DNA of 64,000 bases from Minisyncoccota bacterium. Lineage in GTDB: Bacteria; Patescibacteria; Microgenomatia; UBA1400; PJMF01. Each line of letters starts with the position of its first letter. Within the stretch, counting starts at the first letter, position 1. Both the position numbers and the translations under genes were made by a program. Below the pieces are notes generated by a model that did not search any database, had not been told where the DNA came from, and worked only from the letters and a program-made list of their open reading frames with translations. This document shows positions 1-7,647 of the stretch, piece after piece. Location of the stretch: assembly GCA_012515515.1 (NCBI GenBank), contig JAAYYE010000011.1, forward strand, positions 1-64,000, written 5' to 3'.

Positions 1-266
1 ATGATAAGCAAGCTTCTCCCTATGATTCAACTAGCAAGCAAATGTTAACGGAAAATGTTGAAGAAGTCTTAAAAGCTCTCTCTGATCGAGAAGCCAAAGT
101 GCTGCGCATGCGCTTTGGCTTAGCTGGCAATCGTACTATGACTTTAGAAGAAGTTGGTCGAGAATTTGGCGTAACTAGAGAGCGTATTCGTCAAATCGAA
201 GCCAAAGCTTTAAGAAAATTAAAACATCCAAGTCGACGTAAAAAATTACAAGATTTTTTGGAGTAA
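1..266 (+). CDS. rpoD: RNA polymerase sigma factor RpoD, C-terminal fragment (cut by window edge)
   Basis: This is the 3' end of a primary sigma factor gene. The reading frame is open from the left edge, so an internal ATG at 42 is not the true start. The visible part covers the end of region 3 and all of region 4: the LSDREAKVLRMRFGL helix, then the region 4.2 helix-turn-helix with TLEEVGREFGVTRERIRQIE, which contacts the -35 box, and a basic tail ending in a few acidic residues. These match RpoD/SigA almost residue for residue. It directs housekeeping promoter recognition. The next gene starts 5 nt after the stop and is probably cotranscribed. Confidence 0.95.
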   Translation, partial: DKQASPYDSTSKQMLTENVEEVLKALSDREAKVLRMRFGLAGNRTMTLEEVGREFGVTRERIRQIEAKALRKLKHPSRRKKLQDFLE

Positions 267-270
267 ACTT

Positions 271-555
271 ATGAAAGAAAGATCAACCTCAAGTGAAATC
301 CGCGGTTTAAACCGAGCATATTTTCATTTTGTAGTTACAGAAACATTTCTGGATCGGGGTTTAGCTTGTCCAAGTGCTCAGCAAATTGATGCTGCCATTC
401 AGCAAACCAGCGGTTTACTAAAACAAGTTTTGGAAACAAGCTTTAGGCTAATTGAGCCTGCAAAAGTTGCCGCAGAAGTCGGTTTAAGCGTGATCGAAAC
501 TCGACAATTATATGATCAGGCTGTAAGCAAAGTGATCTCCATATTGGAGGGCTAA
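271..555 (+). CDS. Hypothetical 94-residue helical protein downstream of rpoD
   Basis: I do not recognise this family. It starts 5 nt after the rpoD stop, with a GGAG Shine-Dalgarno lying inside the rpoD end, so it is translationally linked to rpoD. The sequence is predicted mostly helical, with no signal peptide or membrane segment. Its C-terminal half (KVAAEVGLSVIETRQLYDQA) has the look of a helix-turn-helix-type segment. A role tied to transcription is possible from the context but is only a guess. Confidence 0.7.
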   Translation: MKERSTSSEIRGLNRAYFHFVVTETFLDRGLACPSAQQIDAAIQQTSGLLKQVLETSFRLIEPAKVAAEVGLSVIETRQLYDQAVSKVISILEG

Positions 556-580
556 GCAGAAAGTAAAGAGGATAGTCTTA

Positions 581-1312
581 ATGAAAATTATTAGTTTAAA
601 CATTGAGGGCGATAAGCATCTTGACGACAAAATTTTGCCCTTTTTTAGCAAGGAAAAACCCGATGTCTTGTGTTTACAGGAAGTCTTTGCCAAAGATATC
701 CAAAAAATTAGTCAAAGCACTGGTTTGACCAAATATAGCTTTATTTCTCAAGCCAAAGTGACTAAAGATAATCCTCATTTACCAACTAATGGTCTCTGGG
801 GTCTGTGTATTTTTGCTAAAAATTTAGCCAAAACAGGCAAGCATTTTTACATTGGTAATGCCAATCAAATCCCAGAATTTTTTGCTCATGAAGATCCCAA
901 TTCAATGAATCGTTGTTTACTAACTGTGCAAAGCGAAATTGATGGGGAAATTTATCAATTGGCCACCACTCATTTTACTTGGTCGGGAGAAGGGAAAGTC
1001 AGCGCTTTACAGGAGGAACATTTTCTAAAACTTAAAGCTTTTCTAGGCAATTATCCAGAAATTGTTTTTTGTGGCGATCTTAATACACCGCGTGGTCAAA
1101 AAATTTATGATCAATTAGCCAAAATTTACAAAGATAATATTCCCAGTAAAATAGACAGTACTATCGATAAAAAGATTCATAAAGCCAAAAAAGACATTCG
1201 CTTAGTGATTGATGCCCTCTTTACCAGCCCAGGATACAAGGCGAGCAAGGTAAAAGTGGTGGCTGGAGTCAGTGATCACAAGGCAATTGTGGCAGAAATT
1301 AGCAAGCGCTAG
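581..1312 (+). CDS. Endonuclease/exonuclease/phosphatase (EEP) family protein
   Basis: This metal-dependent phosphoesterase has the DNase I/exonuclease III fold. Visible EEP motifs in order are the N-terminal SLNIEG strand (metal-binding Asn), LCLQEVF with the catalytic Glu (about residue 33), TTHFTW, CGDLNTPRG with the catalytic Asp/Asn (about 160), and the terminal VSDHKAIVAE with the Asp-His pair (about 232). At 243 residues it is a single-domain member. No signal peptide is present, so it should act in the cytoplasm. The substrate (DNA, phosphoinositide-like lipid or nucleotide) cannot be read from the sequence. It lies in line with the rpoD cluster, 25 nt after the previous gene. Confidence 0.85.
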   Translation: MKIISLNIEGDKHLDDKILPFFSKEKPDVLCLQEVFAKDIQKISQSTGLTKYSFISQAKVTKDNPHLPTNGLWGLCIFAKNLAKTGKHFYIGNANQIPEFFAHEDPNSMNRCLLTVQSEIDGEIYQLATTHFTWSGEGKVSALQEEHFLKLKAFLGNYPEIVFCGDLNTPRGQKIYDQLAKIYKDNIPSKIDSTIDKKIHKAKKDIRLVIDALFTSPGYKASKVKVVAGVSDHKAIVAEISKR

Positions 1313-1379
1313 CGCTTTATCACTGGTTATTTAGTTAATTTATTGATAAAATCGAGCGTGTTTTAACAAGTAAATACAA

Positions 1380-1451
1380 TCCCCTGTAGCTCAATGGCAG
1401 AGCAGGAAGCTGTTAACTTCAAGGTTGTAGGTTCGAGTCCTACCGGGGGAG
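1380..1451 (+). tRNA. tRNA-Asn (GTT)
   Basis: The cloverleaf folds completely: a 7-bp acceptor TCCCCTG/CGGGGGA with one T-G pair, D stem GCTC/GAGC, anticodon loop CTGTTAA (anticodon GTT), and T stem GTAGG/CCTAC with loop TTCGAGT. The discriminator is G and CCA is not encoded. It sits directly beside the restriction-modification island, but I found no duplicated 3' end that would mark an integration event. Confidence 0.97.
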
Positions 1452-1539
1452 CAAGAGTAGATGATTGGCATAATTTATAATCACAACTAATATCCTAGAG
1501 GGTGTTTTGAAGATTTCATTATAAAGTTAAAGGAATAGA

Positions 1540-2298
1540 TCAGTCATTCTTCTTTGAAACAAAATCAATGATTTTCTCCCAGTTGATTTGCCCATCTTCA
1601 GTTAAGAACTCATTAGCAAAATCCTTGGTCAGCTCATTGATTTTGGAGAAGTATACTTCTTTAAATCGTTCATCTCTCACTTTTGCCTCTTTATCAATCG
1701 GTACTACTATTTTCTGATAAAAGTCATCATCTCCAGAAACTAGGCTCCAAAATTCTTGACCGCATAGCTTGTAGTAGCTCCGATCACCATCGCCCTTCAG
1801 TGGGTGGTTATCTTTTCCGTACATGCAGCCATTAACAGCAATAATTTCGTTTTTGGTTGCTTTAGAAAGCAACTCTCTAGCCACGATAAAATTATTTATC
1901 ATTCTATCTACCTGATCTTTGTTTCCCCAAGCTGGTCCGGATTTTATGCCGACAATATAAGTTTTTTTGTCTCGATCAAAAATAAGGTCAACGCTTTTAT
2001 ATATACCTTGCTCAGCTTTGTACCCACCAAACACTCTTTTGCATACATAGACTGCCAAATCCTCCATGAGATTTCCAAAAATAGTTTCTTCTTGAGAGGA
2101 TAAAAAGGCATCCAAAATATATTTAATCATTTCTTCTGCTGTTTGAATATTCTTTGCCTTAAATAAGTAGGGGTTCTTTCGCCTCAACACAGAGTTAAGT
2201 TGCAAGGACTCTAATTTACTTAGACGCTTCTCATAAAAAGGAGAAATGACGCTTTGAGATATAAAAATTTGAATTTCTTCTTGATCTAGTTTGTCCAT
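1540..2298 (-). CDS. Type II restriction endonuclease, PmeII-like family
   Basis: This is the DNA-cleaving half of a type II restriction-modification system. The 252-residue sequence carries the block I associate with PmeII-family enzymes: NPYLFKAKNI near residue 43, LSSQEETIFGNLMEDLAVYV near 66-85, and a PD-(D/E)xK-type core in which SVDLIF is followed by YIVGIKSGPAWGN (about 102-127; D and the K of IKSG are the likely metal ligands). A later EFWSLVSGD segment resembles EcoO109I-type enzymes. It overlaps the 3' end of the methyltransferase gene by 13 nt, which couples translation and lets methylation lead cleavage. The recognition site is unknown. Confidence 0.85.
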   Translation of the reverse strand: MDKLDQEEIQIFISQSVISPFYEKRLSKLESLQLNSVLRRKNPYLFKAKNIQTAEEMIKYILDAFLSSQEETIFGNLMEDLAVYVCKRVFGGYKAEQGIYKSVDLIFDRDKKTYIVGIKSGPAWGNKDQVDRMINNFIVARELLSKATKNEIIAVNGCMYGKDNHPLKGDGDRSYYKLCGQEFWSLVSGDDDFYQKIVVPIDKEAKVRDERFKEVYFSKINELTKDFANEFLTEDGQINWEKIIDFVSKKND

Positions 2299-3275
2299 AG
2301 TAGTTCCAGCTGACTATTATTTGTGCTCGGTGTAATAATACCATTTTCTACCTTAATAGTTTTAGTGGTAGTTTTAATTATGGGTTGTTGTGTGTCGTGT
2401 GCAAAACGTTGAAGAGCGATGGCATAGTTTTTATCTACAATCTCAATACCTATAGAGTTTCTTCTAAGTAAGGAAGCGGCTACTGATGTTGTTCCACTTC
2501 CAAGGAAAGGATCAAGCACCACATCACCCTCTTGTGTAAAGAGCTTTATAAACCACTCTGGTAGGCCAATAGGAAAGGTCGCACTGTGATTTTTATTTGC
2601 ACTTTCAGTGGCCATATGCAGGACGTTTGAAGGATATACAAGTTCTTTGCCAACCCATTTGGAAACATTTTTCCCAAACCCACTTCCAACTCGAGAGTTG
2701 TCTCGTTTTTTATCGGTTTCACTGAGGTTTTTGAGTCGAGTTTTAGACCAGTCCCCAATAGGTACCTTCACACTGTCTTGGTACATGTTAAATTTTTTAT
2801 TTTTATTAAACTGTAATAATCGTTCCCACGCATCTCTAAATCTATTAGGCCATTTCCCTGGATAACAGTTTTTCTTGTGCCAAATAAATTCTTCGGTCCA
2901 AAGCCATCCTTGTTTTCTCATCTCAAGTATCAACTCCATTACGTAGGTGTGTCGCTCTCCACCAACTACTTTTTCTTTAATATTTAAGATAAATGTTCCA
3001 GTGGGTTTGGTTACTCTTAATAACTCAGCGGTGATAGGCAAAAACCATTTTACATATTCATTGGGATGAATTCCTCCGTATGTATTTTTTCTTTGGTCAG
3101 AGTAGGGTGGCGAGGTTATAGTGAGGTCAACACTATTGTCAGGAAGCTGTTTTAGGACATTCAAACAGTCTCCTAGATAGAAAGTGGCTTTAGTGTTCTG
3201 ATAATTTAGAATATCTTTTCTCATGTTTATCTGTTTTTTATATTTTAACTTATTTAATTTTACAGTTGTCGACAC
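2286..3275 (-). CDS. DNA methyltransferase (beta-type, likely N4-cytosine) of the R-M system
   Basis: This enzyme transfers methyl from S-adenosylmethionine to DNA and protects the host from the adjacent nuclease. The catalytic motif IV reads TSPPY (about residue 56), the SPPY variant usual for N4-cytosine enzymes. The SAM-binding motif DPFLGSGTTSVAA (about 260) comes after it, which gives the beta-class motif order. The GTG at 3275 lies 2 nt from the lexA stop. An ATG 51 nt downstream (3224) would still include the whole catalytic domain. Neither has a strong Shine-Dalgarno. It is the middle gene of the lexA-methyltransferase-nuclease operon. Confidence 0.92.
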   Translation of the reverse strand: MSTTVKLNKLKYKKQINMRKDILNYQNTKATFYLGDCLNVLKQLPDNSVDLTITSPPYSDQRKNTYGGIHPNEYVKWFLPITAELLRVTKPTGTFILNIKEKVVGGERHTYVMELILEMRKQGWLWTEEFIWHKKNCYPGKWPNRFRDAWERLLQFNKNKKFNMYQDSVKVPIGDWSKTRLKNLSETDKKRDNSRVGSGFGKNVSKWVGKELVYPSNVLHMATESANKNHSATFPIGLPEWFIKLFTQEGDVVLDPFLGSGTTSVAASLLRRNSIGIEIVDKNYAIALQRFAHDTQQPIIKTTTKTIKVENGIITPSTNNSQLELLWTN

Positions 3276-3277
3276 AA

Positions 3278-3877
3278 TTATTCTGGTCTGATTAAACCAG
3301 CGAATATCCCTCTAATCTCAAGTTGCTTTGGGATAATTATGTCATATTTCTGATTCCTTGGTTTGAGGATAAATTGACCGTTTACGTTATCGAGGATCTT
3401 TAATGTGGCTCCTTTTTCTGTTATACCAACAACCACATCTCCAACATCAGCAGTCATTTGGTGTTTAACTAGGATAATATCATTATCTAAAATTCCCATG
3501 TCAATCATGCTGTCACCTTTAACTTTAAGAGCATAGTAGGAATTATTTTTGTTTAATTTTATATTTGTAGGAATCTGGACAGGCTTTGAGTTTTCAATCG
3601 GCTCTATAGGTGTGCCAGCTGCAATGTATCCCAGCATAGGTACAGTGTGTTTTTGTATAGCAGGAATTATTCCACGATTTTTATAAGGATCTCGTTTGAG
3701 ATATCCTTTTTTCTCTAATTCTTGAATAAAATATTGCGCTGTACTAAGGTTTTTAGTTTTAAGAAAATGAGCAAGTTCCTTGAGGGAAGGAGAGTAACCT
3801 TTTGTAGCGATGAAGGAGTTTATAAAATCCAAGGCTTCTTTTTGTCGGTTTGTAAGAGGCTTGACAATAATGGGCAT
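3278..3877 (-). CDS. lexA: LexA-type autocleaving repressor heading the R-M operon
   Basis: This is a full-length 199-residue LexA. The N-terminal winged helix (LTNRQKEALDFINSFI, then GYSPSLKELAHFL) binds DNA. An Ala-Gly cleavage site lies in LGYIAAGTP (about residue 87). The S24 peptidase domain has the catalytic Ser in GDSMIDMGI (about 125) and the catalytic Lys in GATLKIL (about 161). LexA normally self-cleaves on RecA-ssDNA filaments after DNA damage. Here it is the first gene of an operon, 2 nt from the methyltransferase, so it probably represses the R-M system as well as itself. A 14-bp dyad overlaps its putative -35. Confidence 0.93.
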   Translation of the reverse strand: MPIIVKPLTNRQKEALDFINSFIATKGYSPSLKELAHFLKTKNLSTAQYFIQELEKKGYLKRDPYKNRGIIPAIQKHTVPMLGYIAAGTPIEPIENSKPVQIPTNIKLNKNNSYYALKVKGDSMIDMGILDNDIILVKHQMTADVGDVVVGITEKGATLKILDNVNGQFILKPRNQKYDIIIPKQLEIRGIFAGLIRPE

Positions 3878-3909
3878 ATTATGATAACTTTATGATAAAT
3901 ATACAGTGG

Positions 3910-3923
3910 TGTCAAGTGTGACA
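3910..3923. promoter_or_regulatory. Candidate LexA operator dyad upstream of lexA
   Basis: A perfect 5+4+5 inverted repeat, TGTCA-N4-TGACA, lies 33 nt before the lexA ATG. On the minus strand its 3' arm forms a TTGACA -35 hexamer, with a weak TAAAGT -10 17 nt away. Binding there would block lexA transcription. The same gap (3878-4032) also drives the divergent gene at 4033, so the site may act on both. That LexA is the binder is inferred from position and symmetry. Confidence 0.55.
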
Positions 3924-4032
3924 TTAAAAGAACATAAATAACTATGATTTCAAGAATTAACAAAATAAAAAATCTTGGATTAATTTTTAGTGATTATTAT
4001 ATTGAGGCTAGTTGTTTTCCTAGTTTTAAAAA

Positions 4033-4698
4033 ATGCAATCTTGGTTATGTGGAACGGAAGTGAAAAACAACTTTTTAAGGCTTTTGGATGCACCAAGTGG
4101 TGTTGATATAGCGAATCTAGAGTATGAAATAGAAGAAAAGAAAATGAGTAATAACATTCATAATAAAGATTTTGGAGTAATGAGTGACTTCTCTGTAGCT
4201 AGGAAAGCACAAAGATTTCAGCAAAAGAAAAAGGATCATGAGTTAGCTCAAATAGACTTTGACAAAATAGAACATGATTACTTTGATCTTTTGAAGAACT
4301 TAACAATTTTGTCAGGGACAGTTTTTGCTTCATCCATTGCTCTGGCCTCAGGGAGAGAAGTTAACTTGCTATTTTTTACTGGAGAGTTCTTTTTGTTTCT
4401 CTCGACTTTGGTTGGAATAATATTTCTTTGGAGTCAACTTAAAGGAAGGGAGTGGCTTCATTTCTTTTTTCAAAAAAACTGTATGGAAAGTGATTTAAAT
4501 TTGAATAAAGACATAATAGACGACTTTGAAAAAAAGATAGTACAAGACACCTTAGGGCGTTATAAGAAAATCCTTGATAGAAAAGGTATCATTTACGTGT
4601 TCCTAAACATAGTAAAGATTGATTCGATTCCTACGCTCTTTTTTGCTTGTTTAATTCTGGGGCTTACCTTTATTTTAGCTTTAATTTTTCCAATTTAA
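4033..4698 (+). CDS. Hypothetical membrane protein divergent from lexA
   Basis: I do not recognise the family. The roughly 80-residue N-terminal part is charged and probably coiled-coil (VARKAQRFQQKKKDHELAQ). Two close hydrophobic segments follow at about 95-112 and 117-138. Another charged stretch comes next, and a final membrane segment (FFACLILGLTFILALIFPI) ends the protein. No SD precedes 4033, and an ATG at 4144 (MSNNIHNKDF) is an alternative start. A charged domain plus short membrane hairpin beside an R-M system recalls membrane effectors of defence islands, but no specific motif supports that. Confidence 0.7.
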   Translation: MQSWLCGTEVKNNFLRLLDAPSGVDIANLEYEIEEKKMSNNIHNKDFGVMSDFSVARKAQRFQQKKKDHELAQIDFDKIEHDYFDLLKNLTILSGTVFASSIALASGREVNLLFFTGEFFLFLSTLVGIIFLWSQLKGREWLHFFFQKNCMESDLNLNKDIIDDFEKKIVQDTLGRYKKILDRKGIIYVFLNIVKIDSIPTLFFACLILGLTFILALIFPI

Positions 4699-4745
4699 TA
4701 TTGTTTCCCACCCACCATCAATTTTGTGCTATCATAGCTCTCGAT

Positions 4746-4820
4746 ATGATAACCTTAACTACCAATGCTTATTATTGGCATTATACCTCTCAAAGGGAGG
4801 CTGGTAGTTTTGTGGTCTAA
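4746..4820 (+). CDS. Attenuator leader peptide, 24 residues with a YYWHY run
   Basis: This short ORF encodes MITLTTNAYYWHYTSQREAG plus four residues, stop at 4818-4820. Codons 9-13 (4770-4784) are Tyr-Tyr-Trp-His-Tyr, a very unusual cluster and a natural set of control codons. A TATCAT -10 at 4730-4735 puts the transcription start at about the ATG, so translation is probably leaderless. The ORF overlaps segment 1 of an RNA switch whose terminator stands just before an aminotransferase gene. It resembles trp/his-type leader peptides. The protein itself probably has no function. Confidence 0.72.
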   Translation: MITLTTNAYYWHYTSQREAGSFVV

Positions 4821-4873
4821 AAACTAGATTTAGCAAGAAATAACTACTCAACCTCCCCAACGGGAGGTTTTTT
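4757..4873 (+). promoter_or_regulatory. Ribosome-mediated transcription attenuator
   Basis: Four segments can be read. Segment 1 AACTACC (4757-4763) pairs with GGTAGTT (4803-4809). Segment 2 comprises GGGAGG (4795-4800) plus GTAGTT (4804-4809). Segment 3 comprises AACTAC (4842-4847) plus CCTCCC (4852-4857) and pairs antiparallel with both halves of segment 2, forming an antiterminator. Segment 4 GGGAGG (4862-4867) pairs with CCTCCC to give the terminator. A ribosome stalled on the YYWHY codons (4770-4784) would cover segment 1, free segment 2 for segment 3 and allow read-through. This is the textbook attenuation logic, inferred entirely from base pairing. Confidence 0.75.
4851..4873 (+). terminator. 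Rho-independent terminator of the attenuator
   Basis: The stem ACCTCCC/GGGAGGT has a CAAC loop and is followed by TTTTTT at 4868-4873. It ends 14 nt before the aminotransferase start codon, so it controls that gene rather than ending the previous one. Confidence 0.85.
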
Positions 4874-4887
4874 AGTGGAAAAAAGTT

Positions 4888-5964
4888 ATGAAAAACACCA
4901 TAAAAAACACCATGAAAAACACACAACCAGCCAGCTTCAGAAACCTATACGCCTTTGCTAAAAAATTGCCGATAGATCTTTCTTTGAGCGAGAACCCCCT
5001 TGGCTGTTCGCCAGAAGTGGCTCTGGTTTTAAAGCGGCTTACTCCAGCTGATTTTTTTGACTACCCAGACCCAGATTGCAAGCAACTCAAAAAAGTAATT
5101 TCCGAGCGCTTTCAAATAAAAGCTGAGGGTATTTTTGTGGCTAATGGCTCAGAGGCTATCATCAAACTTTTACCCCAAGTCTTGCTTCGACCAGGAGATG
5201 AGGTCATCATTCCGAGCCTAACTTTTCCACTGTTTAAAATAGCCTCAACAATGAGCGGAGCTAAAGTTATTCTCTCGGAAATGACGCCAAGCCTTGATAT
5301 TAACTTGGCGGATATTCAGTCAAAAATCAGCAAAAAGACCAAACTAATTTTTCTATGCAATCCCAACAATCCGACTGGTCGAGTGATCCCTAGAAAAAAT
5401 ATTTTAGACTTTGTTAAAAGCACCAAAGTTCATGTCATTGTTGACGAAGCCAATATAGAGTTTGGCGGGGAAACGCTGATTAGAGATACCAGCAGCCTTG
5501 CCAACTTAATTGTCATCAGGACATTTTCAAAAGGATTTGGTCTAGCAGGATTGAGGGTGGGTTTTTGCGCTGCTAATCAAGAGTTGGTTCAACAATTACA
5601 AAAAATGGGCCAACCCTTTCCCGTCTCGACTGTGGCTGAAAAAGCGGCCATAGCGGCCTTTGCAGATGCCGGGTTTATAGACAAAAGTAAAAAATTTATG
5701 CAGCAAGAGAGGAATTTCTTAAGCAGGGAATTAAGCAAGCGAGGTTTTGCAGTTGTTGAGTCGGAAGCAAACAACTTACTGGTTGTTATCCATACATTTC
5801 TGCCAGATTTGGTCAGTAAGTTGAATGAAAAAGGCGTGTCGGTGGTAGATGGCTTGTCATTTAATTTAAATAATGTTAAATTTATCAGAGTCAGCCCAAG
5901 ATTAAGAGCGATAAATAGACAGTTTATTGCAATAATTGATCAGCTGCTTAAGGAGCAAGGTTAA
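4888..5964 (+). CDS. PLP-dependent aminotransferase, histidinol-phosphate/aromatic type
   Basis: This is a class I/II aminotransferase of the HisC-like subgroup, 358 residues, the usual length. Visible motifs are LSENPLGCSP (substrate entry), NGSEAIIKLL (phosphate cup), LCNPNNPTG (about 158), VDEANIEF (PLP-ring Asp), RTFSKGFGLAGLRVGF (Schiff-base Lys, about 216) and a C-terminal FIRVSPR with the carboxylate-binding Arg. HisC-type enzymes often also act on aromatic 2-oxo acids. No other his gene is nearby, and the leader upstream is rich in Tyr/Trp/His codons, so aromatic transamination is attractive. The N-terminus MKNTIKNTMKNTQP comes from a short tandem DNA repeat. Met9 (4912) is an alternative start. 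Confidence 0.85.
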   Translation: MKNTIKNTMKNTQPASFRNLYAFAKKLPIDLSLSENPLGCSPEVALVLKRLTPADFFDYPDPDCKQLKKVISERFQIKAEGIFVANGSEAIIKLLPQVLLRPGDEVIIPSLTFPLFKIASTMSGAKVILSEMTPSLDINLADIQSKISKKTKLIFLCNPNNPTGRVIPRKNILDFVKSTKVHVIVDEANIEFGGETLIRDTSSLANLIVIRTFSKGFGLAGLRVGFCAANQELVQQLQKMGQPFPVSTVAEKAAIAAFADAGFIDKSKKFMQQERNFLSRELSKRGFAVVESEANNLLVVIHTFLPDLVSKLNEKGVSVVDGLSFNLNNVKFIRVSPRLRAINRQFIAIIDQLLKEQG

Positions 5965-6042
5965 ATTGCGCTTTAAGCATTGCAAAGGCTGTTCTAAGAT
6001 CTTGTAAGCTCAAATTATTTAATTTTATAATTGCGGATTTTT

Positions 6043-6768
6043 ATGAAAAAAACATATTTTGAAAGCATCAACAACAAACAAGTTTTTTGTATTTTGACTG
6101 AGCCAGAGCCAAGTCAAAAGAAAATTGTCATCATGAGTCACGGTTTTCGTGGGAGTTCTACGGGTCCAGCCAGAACCTTTGTTGATTTTGAGAGTTTACT
6201 CTTAAAAGAGGGTTTTTCTGTTTTAAGATTTGATCAGCCATGCGGAGGCAACTCTGAGGGTGATTATTTAGACTCTTCCTTTAATGAGTGGATCCATACA
6301 ACTTCGTATTTTGCTCAAAAATATTTGGATCTTGGATACCAAGTTGCTTTATTCGGTCAAAGCATGGGGGCAACAACTACCATGGTCGTTGCAGGGCAAG
6401 ATAAATTTAAGGACCAAATTCCTTGCATTATTCTCTGGGTGCCTGATGCTAAAAGTAATATAAGTGTCGATCCTAACAAAATTTATGAAGAAGATGGGCA
6501 AAAATATCGGGGTAGTTTCTGGACTGAGGCCGCAGCTGCTGATTTCTGTGGAGCATTAGACAAATACAATGGCGGGATTCATTTGGTTTATGGCGAACAT
6601 GATAAGTATGTTGCTAAGGAGTTGCGAGAGAAAACCATTGCCAAAGTTCAAGCCAAAGGGCAGCCTTACATGATTTTGCCTGGTCAAGATCATAGCCCTT
6701 GGGATTTTGATCTGGCTCAACAAGTTTACCAAGAGGAAATTAGCTTTTTGTCTCAATACATTAAATAA
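6043..6768 (+). CDS. Alpha/beta hydrolase
   Basis: This serine hydrolase has the alpha/beta fold. It shows the oxyanion-side motif MSHGFRG (about residue 32), the nucleophile elbow GQSMGA (about 106), and a catalytic His in GQDHSPWDF near the C-terminus (about 216), with YGEHDKY supplying the acid. There is no signal peptide, so it is cytoplasmic. The substrate is unknown; the general layout matches carboxylesterase or acyl-transferring family members. I chose ATG 6043. A longer reading from a TTG at 6031 adds only four residues. Confidence 0.85.
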   Translation: MKKTYFESINNKQVFCILTEPEPSQKKIVIMSHGFRGSSTGPARTFVDFESLLLKEGFSVLRFDQPCGGNSEGDYLDSSFNEWIHTTSYFAQKYLDLGYQVALFGQSMGATTTMVVAGQDKFKDQIPCIILWVPDAKSNISVDPNKIYEEDGQKYRGSFWTEAAAADFCGALDKYNGGIHLVYGEHDKYVAKELREKTIAKVQAKGQPYMILPGQDHSPWDFDLAQQVYQEEISFLSQYIK

Positions 6769-6842
6769 TTTATTTGTGTTGATAGCTCCACTTTCAAGGT
6801 CAACAAATTCGCCAAAAAACATGCTAAAATTTAAGTTTAATT

Positions 6843-7580
6843 ATGGAAACTCTTCTCTACATTTTACTGGCAACTTTTTTAATTAGTGCTGGGTCTTTAC
6901 TGGGGATTTTTACTCTGGCCCTAAAAGAAGATAAATTAAATAAAATTTTACTTTTATTGGTGTCGCTGTCGGCAGGGGCTCTGATGGGTGGCGCTTTTTT
7001 TCACCTGCTACCCGAAGCTTCGGAGCAACTTGAGGCGTCTAGTGTTTACAACACGGTTCTTTTATCTTTTATTGCCTTTTTTTTCATTGAAAAACTTTTT
7101 CATTGGCGACATTGTCATAAGGGTCACTGCGAAGTGCACACTTTTGCCCACATGAATTTATTTGGCGATGCTCTGCATAATTTTATTGATGGGCTGATTT
7201 TGGCTGGGGCATTTATGACTGATATTAAATTGGGTGTGGTAACCACACTAGCTATTGCTCTTCACGAAATTCCTCAAGAAATTGGTGATTTTGGGGTGCT
7301 GTTATACGCTGGTTTTAGCAAAAAAAAGGCACTTGTAGCCAATTTTTTAGTGGCATTAAGCGCTGTGTTTGGTGGTTTGGCTGCTTATTTTCTGGCATCG
7401 CTAGATCATTTTATTGCTTATTTATTACCTTTTGCTGCCGGTGGTTTTCTGTATATTGCTGCATCAGATCTGATGCCCGAAATTAGAAAAGAGCCCAGTT
7501 TAAAAAAATCTCTGGCTTCTTTTGCTGTTTTTCTGATTGGGGTGCTGATTATGTATTTAGTGACATTGCTTGAGCATTAA
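6843..7580 (+). CDS. ZIP-family divalent metal transporter
   Basis: This inner-membrane metal (zinc or iron/manganese) uptake protein has about eight membrane spans. The paired metal-binding motifs are plain: HNFIDGLILAGAF in helix IV and HEIPQEIGDFGVLL in helix V. Between helices III and IV the loop is His-rich (HWRHCHKGHCEVHTFAHM), typical of ZIP metal-gathering loops. At 245 residues it matches bacterial GufA/ZIP proteins. It stands alone, 74 nt after the hydrolase and convergent with the next gene. Confidence 0.93.
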   Translation: METLLYILLATFLISAGSLLGIFTLALKEDKLNKILLLLVSLSAGALMGGAFFHLLPEASEQLEASSVYNTVLLSFIAFFFIEKLFHWRHCHKGHCEVHTFAHMNLFGDALHNFIDGLILAGAFMTDIKLGVVTTLAIALHEIPQEIGDFGVLLYAGFSKKKALVANFLVALSAVFGGLAAYFLASLDHFIAYLLPFAAGGFLYIAASDLMPEIRKEPSLKKSLASFAVFLIGVLIMYLVTLLEH

Positions 7581-7647
7581 GATTGGAAATAGCAATTTCA
7601 AAGGCAACAAAATTGTCAATAGGTGGTCCTGTTAATCATCAATCTAA

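Noticed and set aside
1380..4700. tRNA-Asn as an integration site for the R-M island
   Set aside because: No copy of the tRNA 3' end and no integrase gene found on the other side.
4699..4887. T-box riboswitch before the aminotransferase
   Set aside because: The conserved T-box AGGGTGGTACCGCG-like sequence is missing, while leader-peptide pairing explains the terminator better.
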